This document shows, in pieces, positions 7,165 to 14,621 of a stretch of 38,521 bases of DNA. The stretch is from NCBI GenBank assembly GCA_039820405.1, contig JBCBQC010000060.1:1-38521 (forward strand), in the 5' to 3' direction. The position numbers and the translations under genes are program-made. Position 1 is the stretch's first letter, and each line of letters begins with the position of its first letter. The notes under the pieces were generated by a model that was not told the DNA's origin, ran no database searches, and saw nothing but the letters and a program-made list of their open reading frames with translations. The stretch is from CALLVY01 sp937899855. Lineage in GTDB: Bacteria > Bacteroidota > Bacteroidia > Chitinophagales > Saprospiraceae.

Positions 7165-7965
7165 TTAAGGGGTCCACTGCCGAATCATGTCAGCATTGCG
7201 GCTAAAGCTCCCCAGTACGTAAAGATTGGATTGGCGCAGGGCTGGCGAGTCGTCAAAGCGTTCGACCTCCACCCCTTTGCGATCGAGGTAGTTGGAATGG
7301 GCAAAATAAAGAACGTCCTCCTTTTTGTAGAGAAAGCCCACGTGAAAATCCAGACCGACGATTAGCAGCTCGTAGTTTTCCCGCTCCTCCAATTTGGCGC
7401 GGAGCTGATCCAGGGAACGAAATTCTTGGATGCTGGTCGTATCGCACAGCAGGTGGATGATGTCGGCGGCCGCTTGCTGCGCAACTTTGTAGCGATTGAT
7501 GCCGATGCCGAGGTGGCGAATGGTGGTGCTGACAAAATAGCCACAAGCAATTTCCCCCTGACGGGGAACGGCGGTGTGCCCATTAAAATCCCAGGGAGTG
7601 CCTCGCCAGTAGGGAAAAATGGAATCGATCAGGATGCGCGACATCTCTGCTCCCAGCCGACTGGCCGACTCCTCACCGGCGCGCTGGAGTTCCGACCGGC
7701 GGCCTTTGATCCACTGGCGGAGTTGGGCGTAGTCCTTGGCGTGCTGTGCCGGGTCGGGGGGTGATACGGCGGGTGGTGGTGGCGGGGGCGGGGGCGCTAC
7801 TTGGTCGCTGGTGGGTTCCCATTCGGATTCCGCCGCTGGTGCTGGTGCCGACTCGGGGGAGGGGGTGGGTACCGGCGACTCCGGGAGGGCTGCGGAGGGA
7901 GAGGTGGCATTGCTGCCGCATCCAAACCCAAAAAGTACCAGCAAGAGAAAGACTATTTTATTCAT
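7165..7965 (-). CDS. NlpC/P60-like cysteine peptidase lipoprotein
   Basis: This is 266 aa from ATG 7965. The signal peptide MNKIVFLLLVLFGFG is followed by Cys16, a probable lipidation site although the lipobox GFGC is atypical. Residues 20-75 form a Pro/Ser/Ala-rich tether that includes eight prolines in a row. The domain from about 105 shows papain-like NlpC/P60 landmarks: RGTPWDFNGHT (compare GTPY.WGG), Cys140 in EIACGYFVS, His207 in LDFHVGFLY and a further His222 in YFAHSNY. This suggests a periplasmic or surface peptidase or amidase that cuts cell-wall peptides, but the substrate is inferred only. It is upstream of and probably co-transcribed with the 6599-7153 gene. Confidence 0.72.
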   Translation of the reverse strand: MNKIVFLLLVLFGFGCGSNATSPSAALPESPVPTPSPESAPAPAAESEWEPTSDQVAPPPPPPPPAVSPPDPAQHAKDYAQLRQWIKGRRSELQRAGEESASRLGAEMSRILIDSIFPYWRGTPWDFNGHTAVPRQGEIACGYFVSTTIRHLGIGINRYKVAQQAAADIIHLLCDTTSIQEFRSLDQLRAKLEERENYELLIVGLDFHVGFLYKKEDVLYFAHSNYLDRKGVEVERFDDSPALRQSNLYVLGSFSRNADMIRQWTP

Positions 7966-8063
7966 CGCTTTGTATTTATTAGGGACCTCGGGAGGCTAGG
8001 GCCCGTTTAAATATCGGGAGAAATCCCGTAAATGTAAAGCGCCCCGGGAGTCCAGCTGCTGGG

Positions 8064-8744
8064 CTATTGGGGCGGGCCGCTCTCGTACGCGCTTATCCTT
8101 AGCTCAAAGACCGGCTGCCGATCGATGATCTCGTAGATCGTTCCTTCAAAGGGATATTCCCTACCGCGTTGTAAGGTATCGACTTCAAAGTCGTTGACGA
8201 ATTGGTAAGTGCTGTCTATTTTCTGCCGATCGTACTTGGGAGTCACCCAAATGGTCGCCACGGGGTCATCCAAGTAGCGTTCCAGAAGTTCGGGAATTTT
8301 AAGCTCCCCCGCCGTGAGTTCGACCTGGGTGCCGTTCCACTTCCCGGTAAATTCCGAAAAGTAAGTCATCGAGCACATGCTGATGGTTTTTATTTTTTTG
8401 GCTTCCTCCCCCACCGCATTGCGAATAACGATCTCCGTCCGACAGGGTACGTAAAAAAGATGGCCGTTCCAGGCATATTCCGCACCGCGCCAAATCGTAG
8501 CGCGCAGCGAGAACCACAGCGCAAAACCCAAAAAGACTAGACTGAGAAAAATCCATCGTCCATCTTTTTTCTTCCAATGAACGGCGGTGAGCAGCGCGTG
8601 AAACAGGGTGGCTCCCCAGAGCAGGAGGTAGGCAAAACCATCTCCCAAACCCCAACCGAAGGAGATTTGTCCGTAGGTTAGCCCCAGTAGGTTGACCAGC
8701 AATAGATAGCTCAAGACGACGGTATTGACTCGTTTCCAATTCAT
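8064..8744 (-). CDS. Hypothetical membrane protein, three N-terminal TM helices
   Basis: This is 226 aa from ATG 8744. TM helices fall at about residues 9-25 (VVLSYLLLVNLLGLTYG), 35-55 (GFAYLLLWGATLFHALLTAV) and 65-83 (WIFLSLVFLGFALWFSL). They are followed by a soluble domain of about 140 aa (RTEIVIRNAVGEEAKKIKTISMCSMTYFSEFTGKWNGTQVEL...). No family is recognised. A small hairpin, CGGGA-GAAA-TCCCG at 8015-8028, lies 36 nt past the stop and may be a weak terminator. Confidence 0.7.
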   Translation of the reverse strand: MNWKRVNTVVLSYLLLVNLLGLTYGQISFGWGLGDGFAYLLLWGATLFHALLTAVHWKKKDGRWIFLSLVFLGFALWFSLRATIWRGAEYAWNGHLFYVPCRTEIVIRNAVGEEAKKIKTISMCSMTYFSEFTGKWNGTQVELTAGELKIPELLERYLDDPVATIWVTPKYDRQKIDSTYQFVNDFEVDTLQRGREYPFEGTIYEIIDRQPVFELRISAYESGPPQ

Positions 8745-8793
8745 GGTGTCCAGTAATTTAAAAACTTACCACCTTTATTTATTTGATAAAATT

Positions 8794-9054
8794 TCAGGAA
8801 GCATCTCTAGGCTTGATTACCAAATAAACGATCGAGCTTAGGGCAAGGAATAAGAATACGTAATACAGGAAAAAACCTAGGGTGTAGCCTTCCGCAAATC
8901 CAATTCCCCAGGGTATCAAATGAAGGAAAAAACACACTTCACACATTCCATAATTTGTCAAAACCCCCGTCAGGACAATAACGAATACGGAAATCAACCC
9001 GCTGTAAATTTTTCGTTTGGTCTTGAGGCTTGTTGCTTGCGGTGTACTGTTCAT
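8794..9054 (-). CDS. Small hypothetical membrane protein, two TM helices
   Basis: This is 86 aa from ATG 9054. The basic N-terminus (SLKTKRKIYS) is followed by TM1 at about 18-34 (GLISVFVIVLTGVLTNY), a short loop with a CEVC motif and TM2 at about 59-80 (LGFFLYYVFLFLALSSIVYLVI). The two Cys of CEVC sit at the membrane edge and could form a disulphide or bind a metal; this is speculative. It lies 49 nt upstream of the 8064-8744 membrane protein gene, and the two may form an operon. The codon use is more AT-rich than its neighbours. The family is not recognised. Confidence 0.6.
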   Translation of the reverse strand: MNSTPQATSLKTKRKIYSGLISVFVIVLTGVLTNYGMCEVCFFLHLIPWGIGFAEGYTLGFFLYYVFLFLALSSIVYLVIKPRDAS

Positions 9055-9146
9055 ATCTCTTTAATTTTCTGCCGAAAGACCCAAGGTCTAACGAAAGTTT
9101 AAAAACACACAACCGCTGCAAGCAAGTCTATTTACCGTTCCCCGCT

Positions 9147-9284
9147 TCACTTTTTTCTACCAAGGTAGGTGTTTTGAGGATACAACTCCCGATAGTTGCC
9201 ATAGAGGAGCATCCGCGTTCCCAATCGTACAATATGGTACTCCTGGGTGTGCAATAGCGTACCTTGTACAACCGTCAGTTTCAT
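9147..9284 (-). CDS. 45-aa hypothetical protein downstream of the S41 peptidase
   Basis: A short frame from ATG 9284 to TGA 9147 encodes MKLTVVQGTLLHTQEYHI, then a Leu/Tyr-rich stretch ending TYLGRKK. It starts 4 nt after the stop of the S41 peptidase gene, the spacing expected of a co-translated gene. It has no signal peptide and no TM helix, and several strand-like segments (LTVVQGTLL, YHIVRLGTRMLLYG). No family is recognised. The close spacing, ATG start and protein-like composition are the evidence; its small size keeps confidence moderate. Confidence 0.45.
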   Translation of the reverse strand: MKLTVVQGTLLHTQEYHIVRLGTRMLLYGNYRELYPQNTYLGRKK

Positions 9285-9288
9285 CAGC

Positions 9289-10734
9289 TTATTTTTGGGC
9301 GGCCTCGTGCTGAGGCAGCAGTTCTAGGTAATTTTTTACAAAATAAATCCACGAATCGAGTCGGTCGTACAGCTGGTACGTCCCTTCCAGTGGAATGTGT
9401 ACGTCGGGGGCGATGCCCGTCTCATCAATCGGTCGTTCGGGGAGGCGGCGCGAGCGGGTAAAGGGAAATAGGAGGCGGTAAGCACCGGAGGGCAGGTCGA
9501 GAAACAAACAGTTGGAGTAATCCAAGGTCCCCGAAGTATTTTCGTCGCCAAAGAGGATCACCTTTTTGCTCTCCATGGCCTCCAACAAGAACTGTTCCGC
9601 ACTGGAGGCATTGTGTCGGTTGATGAGGATGCCGATGCGACGGGGGTAGGTAAAAACGGAGTCCTTACGGAGCACGCTGTCGTGCCCATCTTCGGGATGC
9701 AGCACGTAGCCCCCCACCCGCTGTTTCATGCGCTCGACGAAAACTTTGGTCACCGCTTCTTTCCCCGGTTTGAGGAGGTTCTCGGCCAATAAATATTCCC
9801 AATAGGCAATGTTCCCCTCGCTGGCGTACCACTCCACCCCCGCCACCTCGACGGGCTGGGTGTACAGCAGGTCGGAGAGGACCGCGTAGTTTTCGTCCTG
9901 TCCCCCACCGTTGTTGCGAATGTCCAAAATCAGGTTGGGACGTTCCAAGATGGCGCGCTTGTTTTTTTCGTAAAGGGTCGCGGCCGTTTCATCGGCAAAG
10001 CTGGGGATCCGCAAGTAGAAGGTGGTCTCACTCAGGGGCAGGGCCAGCGCAAAGGTGTTCAAGCCGGAAGTATACTCGGGCAAGTAGGTGTACAAAAGGA
10101 TCTTATCTCGAAAATCGTCCCCGGTCGTTTTGACGAAGTAACCCACCCCCGCCATTTCTAAGACTTGCCCCGCCAGCTTTAGGGTCACCGGTCTGGCCTC
10201 GGTCCCCTCCCGAATCTCGTAGCCCCTCTGTGCATCGTAGTGGATGTGGTACAACAGCTGCCCCGCTACTCGGTTTTTCAAACTGACGGACACTACCTTA
10301 TAAGTCGATTCCGTAGCCTTGAGAATGCCAATGTCCCCCCCAAAGCCCCGCCACACCCCTTCCAGGGATTGGGGTACAGTCACCAGTGTGCTCAGGTCCT
10401 CTACCGGGGGTGCTTCCTCCGCTACCGCCGCCGACCCAACGGTCGCTGGACGCGATCGGGACAAACTCAGGTGATGATCCCCAAACCAGGAGACGTAGCG
10501 GGCCAGGTAAGTAGCACAGGAATCCGGTCGCTGTTGGATCCGTTGGGTCAGGTCCCGCTTGAGCGCTGCCAATTCCCCTTCCCTGGCCGCCGACTTGAGG
10601 CGATAACCCGGATAATCCTTTTCGATTTTATCGACCAACCAGTAAAAATCGGTCAAGCACTCATCCTGGGCCCTTCCGGTTGTCCCCAGCATCAGTAGCC
10701 AGAGCAAGGACAGTAAGCAGTATTTTGCATTCAT
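9289..10734 (-). CDS. S41 family serine peptidase, secreted
   Basis: This is 481 aa from ATG 10734 (MNAKYCLLSLLWLLMLGTTGRAQ), which gives a proper signal peptide; an ATG at 10770 would add 12 residues before it. An N-terminal helical domain (ECLTDFYWLVDKIEKDYPGY) and a middle beta-rich region lead to the S41 catalytic core. The core shows FYLRIPSF, LILDIRNNGGG, the Ser motif NASSAEQF and GENTSGTLDYSN. The family cleaves C-terminal or unfolded peptides outside the cytoplasm. No PDZ domain is evident between the N-terminal and catalytic parts, unlike CtpA/Prc. A 45-codon ORF follows 4 nt after the stop. Confidence 0.88.
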   Translation of the reverse strand: MNAKYCLLSLLWLLMLGTTGRAQDECLTDFYWLVDKIEKDYPGYRLKSAAREGELAALKRDLTQRIQQRPDSCATYLARYVSWFGDHHLSLSRSRPATVGSAAVAEEAPPVEDLSTLVTVPQSLEGVWRGFGGDIGILKATESTYKVVSVSLKNRVAGQLLYHIHYDAQRGYEIREGTEARPVTLKLAGQVLEMAGVGYFVKTTGDDFRDKILLYTYLPEYTSGLNTFALALPLSETTFYLRIPSFADETAATLYEKNKRAILERPNLILDIRNNGGGQDENYAVLSDLLYTQPVEVAGVEWYASEGNIAYWEYLLAENLLKPGKEAVTKVFVERMKQRVGGYVLHPEDGHDSVLRKDSVFTYPRRIGILINRHNASSAEQFLLEAMESKKVILFGDENTSGTLDYSNCLFLDLPSGAYRLLFPFTRSRRLPERPIDETGIAPDVHIPLEGTYQLYDRLDSWIYFVKNYLELLPQHEAAQK

Positions 10735-11025
10735 CGCTGAGGTTGATTTTATGGTACCATCCGATCTCATCCGTCCGGAGTCCCTTCGTTGGCTTTAAAT
10801 CCCAAACCCATGGCCCGCCCCGTTGCCAGTGGGCCCTGGCCAGGTGTGATTGCAATTGGGGCATTCAGCCGCCTCAGCAATTTCTTCTGGCCAAGCAGAA
10901 GGGTACTCCAAATCCTAGAGCAGTAGGATTGGAAGTAAACGTATGATACGGTTGTTGTTGCTTAAAAATCACCCCCAACGCGAGTCCTACCCGCGCATTA
11001 TTTTTACTTTGTACTATCGCTTTAC

Positions 11026-11379
11026 TCAGCCTGAAGTCTCCGATGGAGTCGGTAAATTTTGCTCGGTCCAATCGAGGATGCCGCGCCAGATGGGCTCCAA
11101 GGACTGGCCCTTTTCCGTCAGGCGGTACTCCACTTTGGGTGGGATGACGGGATAAGCTTTTCGTTGGATGAGTCGGAGCCGTTCCAAGTCCTTGAGTTGC
11201 TGCGCCAATACTTTTTGACTGATGCCCTTGATCTGTTGGTTCAACTCATTGAAGCGCAAAACGCCGCGTAGGTGGAGCAACCAGAGGATGACGGGTTTCC
11301 ATTTTCCTCCGATCTCGGTCATGAATACCGTGATGGGGCACTCCTGAGCGTATCGGTATTTTTTCTCCTTTTCTGCCAT
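11026..11379 (-). CDS. HxlR-family winged-helix transcriptional regulator
   Basis: This 117-aa protein starts at ATG 11379 (MAEKEKKYRYAQECPITVFM); an upstream TTG extension is rejected. It matches the HxlR signature: CPITVFMTEIGGKWKPVILWLLHL, then GVLRFNELNQQIKGISQKVLAQQLKDLERLRLIQRK and the wing VEYRLTEKGQSL. The conserved Cys14 before the DNA-binding region is the redox-sensing position in members such as HypR and YodB, so thiol or electrophile sensing is plausible. It is divergent from an SDR oxidoreductase gene with a shared 111-nt intergenic region that holds inverted repeats, the usual arrangement for a regulator and its target. Confidence 0.93.
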   Translation of the reverse strand: MAEKEKKYRYAQECPITVFMTEIGGKWKPVILWLLHLRGVLRFNELNQQIKGISQKVLAQQLKDLERLRLIQRKAYPVIPPKVEYRLTEKGQSLEPIWRGILDWTEQNLPTPSETSG

Positions 11380-11437
11380 CCCTAGGGGCTTGATTATCAA
11401 TAAAACTGACCCGTAGGTACCTTAGTTACCAGCGGGT

Positions 11438-11474
11438 AAGTACTTGTTTCGAAGGTAGGGGAAATCTACCTTTA
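11438..11474 (+). promoter_or_regulatory. SDR gene promoter with candidate HxlR operator
   Basis: A perfect inverted repeat, AAGGTAG-N7-CTACCTT (11452-11472), overlaps a -7-like box TACCTTTA (11467-11474). TTGT lies at 11444-11447 with exactly 19 nt between, as expected for a Bacteroidota -33/-7 promoter. An 8-bp palindrome AAGTACTT lies at 11438-11445. A dimeric regulator on the repeat would block the SDR promoter. Binding by the divergent HxlR protein is inference. Confidence 0.55.
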
Positions 11475-11490
11475 GCGCAAAAAAACCGTC

Positions 11491-12231
11491 ATGAATCGCA
11501 AAACAGTTGTCATTACCGGAGGGAATTCGGGCATTGGTTTGGCTTGTGCCGATTACCTGAGCCAGCGTAATTTTAGGGTCCTCATCACGGCGCGCAATCC
11601 GTCCCGTCTGGAGGCCTGTATCCGGGCCCTAGGGGGGCGGGTGGAAGGCTACCTGGTCGATGCGGGAAATTTGGATCAGATTGGAGCCTGGGTGGCACAG
11701 TTAGCGGCCAAAGGAGAACGGATCGACGGCTTGTTTGTCAATGCGGGAATCTTCAGAGCGGCGGACTTTGAGTCGACGACCGAGGCCATTTTTGACCAAA
11801 CGATGCAGGTCAATTTTAAGGGCCCCTTCTTTACCATTCAAAAGCTCCTTCCCCTTTTCCAACGGCCGGCCAGCATCGTCTTGAATACCTCCGTGGCCGT
11901 CATGCGGGCCTTTCCCAATACGAGTGCTTACACCGCCAGCAAAGCCGCCCTCGAAAGCCTGGCCCAAGTCCTGAACGTAGAGTTGGCGGACTGGGGCATC
12001 CGCACCAACATCATCAGCCCGGGCGTCACCAACACCCCCATTCTGGAAAAAGCCGGCCTGTCCAAAGACGAAGTAAGCGACCTGCTGGAACGGCTGGCCG
12101 ACAGCCTCCCCATCGGTCGGGCCGTATTGCCCACCGATATTGCCCCCATCCTGCGCTTCCTCGTATCCGATGAATCGCTGGTACTGCGGAATGAAAAGAT
12201 CATCGTCGATGGCGGAGCGACCCTGCGTTGA
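11491..12231 (+). CDS. Short-chain dehydrogenase/reductase (SDR), NAD(P)-dependent
   Basis: This 246-aa classical SDR shows all key motifs. The cofactor loop is TGGNSGIG at 10-17, the structural motif is NAGIF at about 84-88, and the catalytic residues are Ser134 (LNTSVAV), Tyr147 and Lys151 (YTASK). The SPGVTNTP segment follows. Arg35 in TARNPSRL after the second strand suggests a preference for NADPH. The substrate is not determinable, although SDRs divergent from HxlR regulators commonly act on quinones, aldehydes or other electrophiles. Full length is normal for the family. It is convergent with the GNAT gene, with only 7 nt between the stops. Confidence 0.93.
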   Translation: MNRKTVVITGGNSGIGLACADYLSQRNFRVLITARNPSRLEACIRALGGRVEGYLVDAGNLDQIGAWVAQLAAKGERIDGLFVNAGIFRAADFESTTEAIFDQTMQVNFKGPFFTIQKLLPLFQRPASIVLNTSVAVMRAFPNTSAYTASKAALESLAQVLNVELADWGIRTNIISPGVTNTPILEKAGLSKDEVSDLLERLADSLPIGRAVLPTDIAPILRFLVSDESLVLRNEKIIVDGGATLR

Positions 12232-12238
12232 GCGATTC

Positions 12239-12712
12239 CTAAGCTTCCAGCCGGTACACCCATTCTTCAATCACCTTTCCCCGCGCCTGGGCAAAGCCCG
12301 TTTCCCGACCGATCCGCTGAAAGCCCGTCTTCCCCAACACCCGCTGCGAGCCGCAATTGTCAAAGGCCACGCGGGCGTAGAGGGGGCGCATCTTTTCTTC
12401 CCTTAGGAACAGTTTCACCGCCGCCGTAGTCAGGCCCCGGCCCCAGTAGGCCTTCCCGATGGCGTAGGTCAGCTCGGCCCGGTCCGCCATCACAAACTTG
12501 ACCACGCAGCCGATGACCTGCCCCTCCCAAAGAATGGCCTGGGCGTGGACCGTCTCGTTGTGGAGGAGCCTTTTCCACTTGCGCAGGTAAGCTTCCCGAT
12601 CGTGGGGGGCTTTGGCGGTAAAGGCGGCCAGGTAATTGGCCTCCGCATCGGTTTGGTTGACGAAAAAGACGTCCAGGTCGGGATCGCTGGCGGGGCGGAT
12701 GGTGAGATTCAT
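12239..12712 (-). CDS. GNAT-family N-acetyltransferase
   Basis: This 157-aa single GNAT domain starts at ATG 12712 (MNLTIRPASDPDLDVFF). The order of elements fits the fold: LTIRPAS strand, helix, QAILWEGQVIGCVVKFV strands, AELTYAIGKAYWGRGLTTAAVKLFL (acetyl-CoA-binding motif A with GRGLTT) and ARVAFDNCGSQRVLGKTGFQRIG (motif B). It resembles RimJ/RimL-type transferases, which acetylate protein N-termini or small molecules. The substrate is unknown. Its stop is 7 nt from the stop of the convergent SDR gene. Confidence 0.92.
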   Translation of the reverse strand: MNLTIRPASDPDLDVFFVNQTDAEANYLAAFTAKAPHDREAYLRKWKRLLHNETVHAQAILWEGQVIGCVVKFVMADRAELTYAIGKAYWGRGLTTAAVKLFLREEKMRPLYARVAFDNCGSQRVLGKTGFQRIGRETGFAQARGKVIEEWVYRLEA

Positions 12713-13324
12713 TTTTTAGCCCTGAAGATAGGGAATGGGAAAATGAGGTGGGCGTATTCGAGAGAGTAAGCTTTGGGCTTTGGCCAGGTGCTGATCCCCA
12801 CCAAGGGGGGAGAAAACGGTGGGTAGAAAAAATACTTGGAACGGGAGGTCCACTTTTTTTCAGAAATTTTCGCCTTATTTTTCGGGGCTTCCCGCCGATA
12901 TATCGCAATTATCCCCAATTGATTTTATGGAATTTACCTGGCAAAAGCGTCTATATATAGTCATTCTCCTGATTCTAGACGGTGGAGAAGCTATTTATTT
13001 TTCCAAGACTAGGATTAGGGACCTAGGTCTGGGTAGCGGAGCTGTGCTTTGGCATAGTTTGCGCAAAGGGGCGCTGTTGTGTCAGCACCTTGAGGGCGGG
13101 TCCCGCCCAGTGGGCGAAATTCTACCTATTCCCCACCTCCTTCCAAAACAAGGTCTCTGCCGGCTCCAATTCGTACTACCTTACACCAGCGTATACATCA
13201 GTCAGCAACCCGGGCGCTAGAGCACCACCATCAGATACCGTAGGATAAACACTGCCGCTAAACATCCCATTGGCAGAGTACTTTGTGGAATTACGCACCG
13301 GCATTCCAAAAACAACCCCACACC
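12713..13324. other. Gene-poor stretch of about 610 bases
   Basis: I see no convincing gene here. A plus-strand open frame (12819-13220) has an unnatural composition and no family features. Its sub-frame from 12927 (MEFTWQKRLYIVILLILDGG) has one hydrophobic stretch, but rare codons such as ATA and AGG set it apart from the neighbours. A GGGCGGG-T-CCCGCCC palindrome lies at 13094-13108. The segment may be degraded sequence. The upstream promoter of the GNAT gene must lie in its left end. Confidence 0.4.
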
Positions 13325-14104
13325 TCAACGCTCCTCCAGATACTTCCGCACCTGGGCCTCTAAATGCTGCACATCCTCCACCTTCGCCAAATACGCATCG
13401 ATTTGGGGGTCGCCCATGTTCTGTACCCGGTAATCGGGCAGCTGCTCGCCAAACAGGAGGTAAGTCACCCGATCCACGATCCGCTCCTTCAATCCGTGGG
13501 ACAACTGATGGGGTTGGACGATGGATTGCTCGATGCCCATGTGGACAATTTCGTGGATGATGGTATTGGCGGGGTTGGGATAGCCCATAAAACCACCCGC
13601 TTCATTGGTAAACAAGGTCACCAGCCCCTGATCGGGATCGTAACTGCCACCGGTCCCGTACAGGGTGAAAACCACGGAGTAGGTTTCAAAAGTCTTGAAC
13701 TCCCAGGGCCAGGAAGTACGGTCCTGCTTGAGCCGCGCGATCATCGCATTGAGCAGCGGTTCTTGCGCCCGGACCTTTTCCAAAGCGGCCGTATACTTGT
13801 CGGGATCGTAAATGCTGGATTCCAACAACTCGTAAATGCGCGGGAAATCCGCACTGCCAAACTGCTGGTTTTTGGACTTCGCAAGCATCGCTTTGATCAC
13901 CTCGTGATCTGGCAGTTGGATGTTGTACCCTTGCTGCTCCAAAAATTCAATGTCGTTGATGGTCCGCCAAATCGAGGTGGCTTCCTGTTCGATCGTCGGG
14001 ACGCTGACTTGGATTTGGGCTTGGAGGCTGGGCTCGGTACAGGACCAGTAGATCAATAAGCAGAGGGAAACCATGGGGGATGGGAAAAAACGCGTTTGGT
14101 GCAT
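13325..14104 (-). CDS. Secreted HExxH zinc-peptidase-like protein
   Basis: This is 259 aa from ATG 14104 (MHQTRFFPSPMVSLCLLIYW); ATGs at 14143 and 14074 are also possible. The N-terminus is a signal sequence probably cut near LQA-Q. The central sequence is helical (IWRTINDIEFLEQQGYN; ALEKVRAQEPLLNAMIARL). NTIIHEIVHMGIEQ carries an HExxH zinc-binding motif, followed about 18 residues later by LKERIVDRVTYL, whose Glu could be the third ligand in a gluzincin-like site. It is preceded by a strand-like GLVTLFTNEAGG. It is therefore likely a periplasmic or secreted metallopeptidase, with unknown substrate and no named family recognised. Confidence 0.7.
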   Translation of the reverse strand: MHQTRFFPSPMVSLCLLIYWSCTEPSLQAQIQVSVPTIEQEATSIWRTINDIEFLEQQGYNIQLPDHEVIKAMLAKSKNQQFGSADFPRIYELLESSIYDPDKYTAALEKVRAQEPLLNAMIARLKQDRTSWPWEFKTFETYSVVFTLYGTGGSYDPDQGLVTLFTNEAGGFMGYPNPANTIIHEIVHMGIEQSIVQPHQLSHGLKERIVDRVTYLLFGEQLPDYRVQNMGDPQIDAYLAKVEDVQHLEAQVRKYLEER

Positions 14105-14305
14105 GTTGGGTGTAGTGGTTTTTACGGTTGAGGAAGGAAGCATAGTTTATCAACGGATCAGTAGGCCAGATAGTGTATCTGGGGGGGTAGTCTTGACGTG
14201 GGCGAGGTGGGAAAATGCGGTGGAGTTGACGGATGGGGAGATGAAGCGGAAACGACTTTTCCTATTTAACCAAACCACCTCCACCACCACTCCCCCAAAA
14301 CACAA

Positions 14306-14338
14306 AAACCCTCACAAGTCAATGACTTACAAGGGTTT
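14306..14338 (-). terminator. Intrinsic terminator of the tRNA-Arg transcript
   Basis: Read on the minus strand, AAACCCT pairs with AGGGTTT across an internal mismatch and an AAGTC/GACTT inner stem, and the hairpin is followed by TTGTGTTTT. It begins 11 nt after the CCA end of the tRNA, in the right place to end its transcript. Confidence 0.75.
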
Positions 14339-14348
14339 ATTGTCGCGG

Positions 14349-14423
14349 TGGTAGCCCCGGCAGGAATCGAACCTGCATCTTAGGCTCCGGAAACCTACAT
14401 ACTATCCATTGTACTACGGAGCC
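14349..14423 (-). tRNA. tRNA-Arg (anticodon CCG), CCA encoded
   Basis: On the minus strand the sequence folds into a full cloverleaf. The acceptor stem is GGCTCCG/CGGGGCT, the D stem GTAC/GTAT with loop AATGGATA, and the anticodon stem TAGGT/GCCTA. The loop TTCCGGA places CCG at positions 34-36. The T arm is GCAGG-TTCGATT-CCTGC, the discriminator is A, and the terminal CCA is encoded in the DNA. It reads the Arg codon CGG. Confidence 0.95.
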
Positions 14424-14463
14424 AACGCTGCTTTGGACCACAAGTGGCCCTCCGGATGAGGCG

Positions 14464-14494
14464 CAAAGATAGCCAAAAAATCGGTAGAACCAAT
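14464..14494 (-). promoter_or_regulatory. Promoter of tRNA-Arg
   Basis: On the minus strand, TATCTTTG (14471-14464) is a perfect match to the Bacteroidota -7 box TAnnTTTG. ATTG (14494-14491) lies exactly 19 nt upstream as a -33 box. The tRNA 5' end is about 40 nt downstream. Confidence 0.75.
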
Positions 14495-14566
14495 TCCTCT
14501 ACCCTAAGTTTTTTAGGGGCCAAAAAGTTCCCCAGAAGTGCCCTACTCCCTCCCCCCCACCAACGA

Positions 14567-14600
14567 CGAGCCCCGAGCGCCAAACGGCGCCCGGGGCTCG
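14567..14600 (-). terminator. Strong GC-rich hairpin terminating the beta-glucan operon
   Basis: CGAGCCCCG-A-GCGCC, loop AAAC, GGCGC-C-CGGGGCTCG forms a stem of about 14 bp with one A-C mismatch, 21 nt after the stop of the last operon gene (14622). There is no T run on the minus strand, so it may act as a 3' stabilising hairpin or a T-less terminator. Confidence 0.65.
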
Positions 14601-14621
14601 ATTTCGTAAGAGGAACGGCGT

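Noticed and set aside
12819..13220. 133-aa plus-strand ORF in the gene-poor region
   Set aside because: It has an unnatural composition, rare codons, no family features and no good start context. Treated as non-coding unless homologues are found.
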